DNA of 19,273 bases from Coriobacteriales bacterium (GTDB taxonomy: Bacteria; Actinomycetota; Coriobacteriia; Coriobacteriales; UBA8131): contig JAISMZ010000213.1 of the NCBI GenBank assembly GCA_031276475.1, forward strand, positions 1-19,273, given 5' to 3'. The translations under genes were made by a program, and so were the position numbers. Below, piece after piece: positions 16,617 through 19,273 of the stretch. Position 1 is the first letter of the stretch; each line of letters begins with the position of its first letter. Below the pieces are notes generated by a model. It had not been told where the DNA came from. It worked only from the letters and a program-made list of their open reading frames with translations, and made no database searches.

Positions 16617-18497
16617 ATGAAACGAATAACAGTTATTGGACGAATGACGCGCTTTTTCAACAGCCTCGTCTACGCCGACGAACTGCCTTTTGATGTGCGT
16701 GTGTTCAACATGATCTGCCTCGCTGGCTTTGTTGCCACATTGCTCTCGATACTGGGGCATCTGATTGAGCGCTCCACCTATCCGATCTGGATAATCAAGA
16801 TAGTGATGCTTATCGGCCTCGTTTTGTTTATCTACCTCACTAACCGCAAGGGCGGTTATCTGGTTTGTAAATGGCTCGCCGTTATCGGTTTTTGCGATAT
16901 TATGTTTCCGTTGGTATACCTGCTCAATGGCGGCTTTGAGGGCGGCACTTCCACCTAGTTTGTGCTCAGTTTTGTTGTTATCGTCCTTCTGCTTACCGGC
17001 TGGGCTCGCCTGCTGATGTCCGTTGTTACCCTGCTCGTTGTGGCGCTGCTCTTTTGGATTGACATCGTTCATCCCGAACTGGTCTTCCCGCTGACCTATA
17101 CCCAACGCTTTATCGACACCCTGTTCACCTTTCTGATAACGGCCGCGTTCATCGCGATAGTCGTGGCCATCCAAAACCGGATGAGCCTGCTTGAGCGCGC
17201 GCGGACCGAGGCGGCCGCACGCGCCAAGGGCGATTTTCTGGCGCAGATGAGCCATGAGATGCGCACGCCGATGAACGCCATCCTCGGCATGTCCAACATC
17301 GCCCGCCAGGCGACCGATGAGACAACGCGCAACACCAGCATCGCCAAGATTGAGAGCGCCTCCAAGCACCTCCTCGGCGTGATCAACGACATTCTTGATA
17401 TGTCAAAGATTGAGGCGGGCAAGCTTGAGTTGGCGCCTGCGGACTTTGATTTTGAGGCGATGATCGACACCGTCGTGAATATCAGTGGCAGCTCGATAGC
17501 CAGCAAGTCGCAGCACTTTGACTGCTCGATTGACGAGCGGATACCGCGCTATCTGCACTGCGACAGCCAGCGGCTTGCCCAGGTGATAACCAACCTGATG
17601 TCCAACGCCAGCAAGTTCACTGCTGAGGGCGGCAGCGTCGGTCTGACGGTTGCTTACGAGACGACGAGCGGAGGCGGGGGCGCTGACGACGGCGGCGTTG
17701 AGGACCCAGCGAAAGTGCCGGAGGCGGGCGGCGGCGTTGCGGGCGCTGACGACGGTGCGGCGGGCGCGAACGGAGGCGGAGTTGCGGGCGCGACGGCCGT
17801 TGGTGAAAACGACGACGTTACCCTGTGCGTCAGCGTCACCGACAACGGCATCGGCATCAGCAGCGAGGCGCTGAGCCGCCTGTTCAAGCCCTTTGAGCAG
17901 GCTGACAACAGCACGACGCGCGTCTACGGCGGCACCGGTCTGGGTCTGGTGATATCGCAGCGCATCATCGAGGCGATGGGCGGACACATCACGGTGACCT
18001 CCACGCCGGGCGCGGGCTCATGCTTCAGCTTTACCATTACGGTACCGCAGGCCAAGGGCACCGGCGAGCAGCAATGGGAATGTGACGGACTGGAGGTCTC
18101 GGCTGATGACCTCGATTTAAGCGATCATACTATCTTACTCGTTGAAGACGTTGAAGTCAATCGCGAGATCGCCATAGCGCTTCTGGAGCCCACCGGCGTA
18201 AGCATTGACACGGCGCTCAATGGACGCGAGGCGGTTGAGGCGGTTCGGGCCGACCCCACCCGCTACAGCCTGATCCTGATGGACATTCAGATGCCGGTGA
18301 TGGATGGTTACGAGGCAGCACAGCAGATTCGTGCCCTGGAAGCAGGCGGCGCGAGGTCCCTGCCGATCATTGCCATGACCGCCAATGTCTTTAAAGAAGA
18401 TGTGGATAAGTGCCGAGCCGTCGGCATGGACGATCACGTTGGCAAGCCGATAGACGTGACTGAGCTACTGGGCAAGATCGCCTGCCGCCTGCGCTGA
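16617..18497 (+). CDS. Hybrid sensor histidine kinase/receiver protein with an in-frame TAG
   Basis: The ATG at 16617 follows GGAGG (16606-16610). The frame runs 626 codons to TGA at 18497 but has TAG at codon 114 (16956-16958). A GTG at 16962 would give a 511-residue downstream product without a clear ribosome-binding site. Six membrane helices (about residues 29-50, 57-75, 82-103, 116-130, 132-146, 165-186) precede the kinase. The H-box is FLAQMSHEMRTPMNAILGM with phospho-acceptor H213 (codon at 17253). The N-box is NLMSNASKF near 326-334, G1 is DNGIGIS near 409, and the F-box is LFKPFEQ followed by GGTGLGL near 438. The receiver domain (about 503-626) has LMDIQMPVMDG with D556, T588 in AMTAN and K610 in GKP. 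There is no DNA-binding output domain, so it likely phosphorelays to other proteins. The TAG would remove half of the sensor unless it is suppressed, bypassed by internal initiation, or a sequencing error. Confidence 0.85.
17667..17816 (+). repeat. Gly/Ala/Asp-rich low-complexity insertion in the kinase ATPase domain
   Basis: Codons about 351-400 of the full kinase frame encode SGGGGADDGGVEDPAKV, then PEAGGGVAGADDGAAGANGG and GVAGATAVGENDD. The segment sits between the N-box (ending near 334) and the strand leading to G1 (near 409), where HATPase domains normally have only a short turn. GGCGTTGCGGGCGCTGACGA-type units recur, so it probably grew by repeat expansion. The ATPase motifs on either side are intact. 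Confidence 0.75.
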
Positions 18498-18498
18498 C

Positions 18499-18540
18499 AA
18501 AAAAGGGGGATCAGCGGGACAGTCCCAGGGAAGCGCCGCT
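18499..18540 (-). terminator. Possible terminator between the convergent kinase and flavoprotein genes
   Basis: Right after the flavoprotein stop (minus strand) there is AGCGG ... CCGCT (18540-18536 and 18517-18513), the 11-base palindrome GGGACTGTCCC (18526-18516), then GATCCCCC and a run of six T. The stems overlap and are short, so the structure is uncertain, but the T run after a GC-rich hairpin fits intrinsic termination of the leftward gene. Confidence 0.45.
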
Positions 18541-19273
18541 TCAGTGAACGCTGCCGGGGAGGCTGCGTAACTCCTCCAAGGTGAACACCGGGCCGTCAAG
18601 ACAGATATAGCGGCTGCCGATATTGCAGCGACCGCATTTGCCAATGCCGCACTTCATGCGCATCTCCAGCGTTGTGATGATGTCTGATGCCGCAAAGCCC
18701 AGGCGCTCAAGACTGGAAAGGCAGGTGTTGAAAAGACTCGGGCCGCCGCAAAGTACGACCACACGGCCGCTGGCCTCAAAGCCCAGGCTCTCCAGAAAGG
18801 GCGCCGTATAGCAGACCTCGCCGGCCCAGTCGGGCGACTCGCGATAGACGCTGAGGTGTACGTGAACATCGTCGATCTGCGGCCAGACGTTTTTGATGTC
18901 ATCGTAATAGACCAGATCGCCCGGCGTGGAACCGGAGTAGACCAGGTCGATGCGTCCGTAGTCGGGGCGATGCGCAAGCATATAGGTGATAAGTGCCCGC
19001 AGGGGCGCCAGCCCGATGCCGCCGCCAATGAACAGCACGTCGCGGCCGCGCAGCTCCTCGTAGGGAAACCAGTTGCCGTACGGACCGCGCAACCCCACCT
19101 GGTCACCAGCCTCAAGAGCGTGTATCTGCTCGGTCACATAGCCCACGCGCTTAACGGTGAACTCCAGATAATCATCACCCTGTGCCGAGACGACAAACAT
19201 GCACTCGCCAGCGGGAAGTACCGAGAGCATGGCAGTCTGACCCGGCTGAACCTTAAAGGGACGCCTGCCCTCC
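18541..19273 (-). CDS. FAD/NAD(P)-binding, [2Fe-2S] electron-transfer subunit (5' end outside window)
   Basis: The frame is open from the window edge to TGA at 18541-18543. An ATG near 19230 is internal, because the same frame continues upstream as EGRRPFKVQPGQTAMLSVLP, which is the FAD-domain strand 'PGQ..ML..' of this family. At least 243 residues are visible. They show a GPYGNWFP turn, the NAD(P) motif DVLFIGGGIGLAPLRALI, LVYSGSTPGDLVYYDDI, VVLCGGPSLFN, and a C-terminal cysteine cluster, CGIGKCGRCNIGSRYIC (C-x4-C-x2-C-x7-C), that would hold a [2Fe-2S] cluster. This is the layout of PyrK, AsrB and NiFe-hydrogenase/sulfhydrogenase gamma subunits, which pass electrons between NAD(P)H and a partner enzyme. 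The motif 'EMRMKCGIGKCGRC' fits the hydrogenase-gamma/AsrB side better than pyrimidine synthesis. Partner genes would lie beyond the right edge. Confidence 0.88.
   Translation of the reverse strand, partial: EGRRPFKVQPGQTAMLSVLPAGECMFVVSAQGDDYLEFTVKRVGYVTEQIHALEAGDQVGLRGPYGNWFPYEELRGRDVLFIGGGIGLAPLRALITYMLAHRPDYGRIDLVYSGSTPGDLVYYDDIKNVWPQIDDVHVHLSVYRESPDWAGEVCYTAPFLESLGFEASGRVVVLCGGPSLFNTCLSSLERLGFAASDIITTLEMRMKCGIGKCGRCNIGSRYICLDGPVFTLEELRSLPGSVH

Noticed and set aside
16956..16958. Programmed pyrrolysine incorporation at the kinase TAG
   Set aside because: TAG is used as an ordinary stop by the giant gene, there is no pyrrolysine machinery in view, and membrane sensor domains are not known pyrrolysine sites. 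Mutation or sequencing error is simpler.

Overview
The window is GC-rich (roughly 60%) bacterial chromosomal DNA with an accessory character. The surface-protein anchor (three C-terminal membrane helices after a Pro/Glu stalk, no LPxTG), an RmuC, and a PyrK/hydrogenase-gamma-like flavoprotein suggest an anaerobic actinobacterium of the Coriobacteriia (Eggerthella/Olsenella relatives). This placement is inferred from protein style, not from a marker gene.

Left part (1-1357): a short tandem repeat (TCCCTCTGTGTCA) runs into the remains of a HigA-type antitoxin gene. The remnant is fused tail-to-tail with a compact three-gene minus-strand operon, DUF3791-like / DUF3990 / DUF3791-like. DUF3990 belongs to the ADP-ribosyltransferase-like fold, so the set looks like a toxin-antitoxin or defence cassette that landed in or next to an older TA locus.

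Centre (1358-15643): rmuC on the plus strand ends in an acidic, internally duplicated tail and overlaps by 14 bp the end of an approximately 12-kb minus-strand gene. That gene encodes a surface protein of about 4,010 residues: signal peptide, acidic linker, ten related beta-helix modules of about 280-450 residues, two Ig-like domains, a Pro/Glu-rich stalk and a three-helix membrane anchor. A run of 13 C residues (coding strand) lies just after the signal peptide. In the present sequence it puts the signal peptide out of frame with everything downstream, and a run of 12 would restore one continuous protein. This looks like an ON/OFF phase-variation switch, captured in the OFF state. Upstream lies a 660-bp intergenic region with a diverged tandem duplication of about 140 bp that carries a repeated promoter-like motif.

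Right part (15644-19273): two small membrane proteins of unknown function face each other. Next is a hybrid sensor histidine kinase/receiver protein whose membrane domain is interrupted by a single in-frame TAG and whose ATPase domain carries a Gly/Ala/Asp-rich insertion. Last is the C-terminal part of an NAD(P)H/FAD/[2Fe-2S] electron-transfer subunit that runs off the window edge.

The most notable biology is the putatively phase-variable giant surface protein, followed by the DUF3990 cassette sitting on a broken higA and the nonsense-interrupted kinase.
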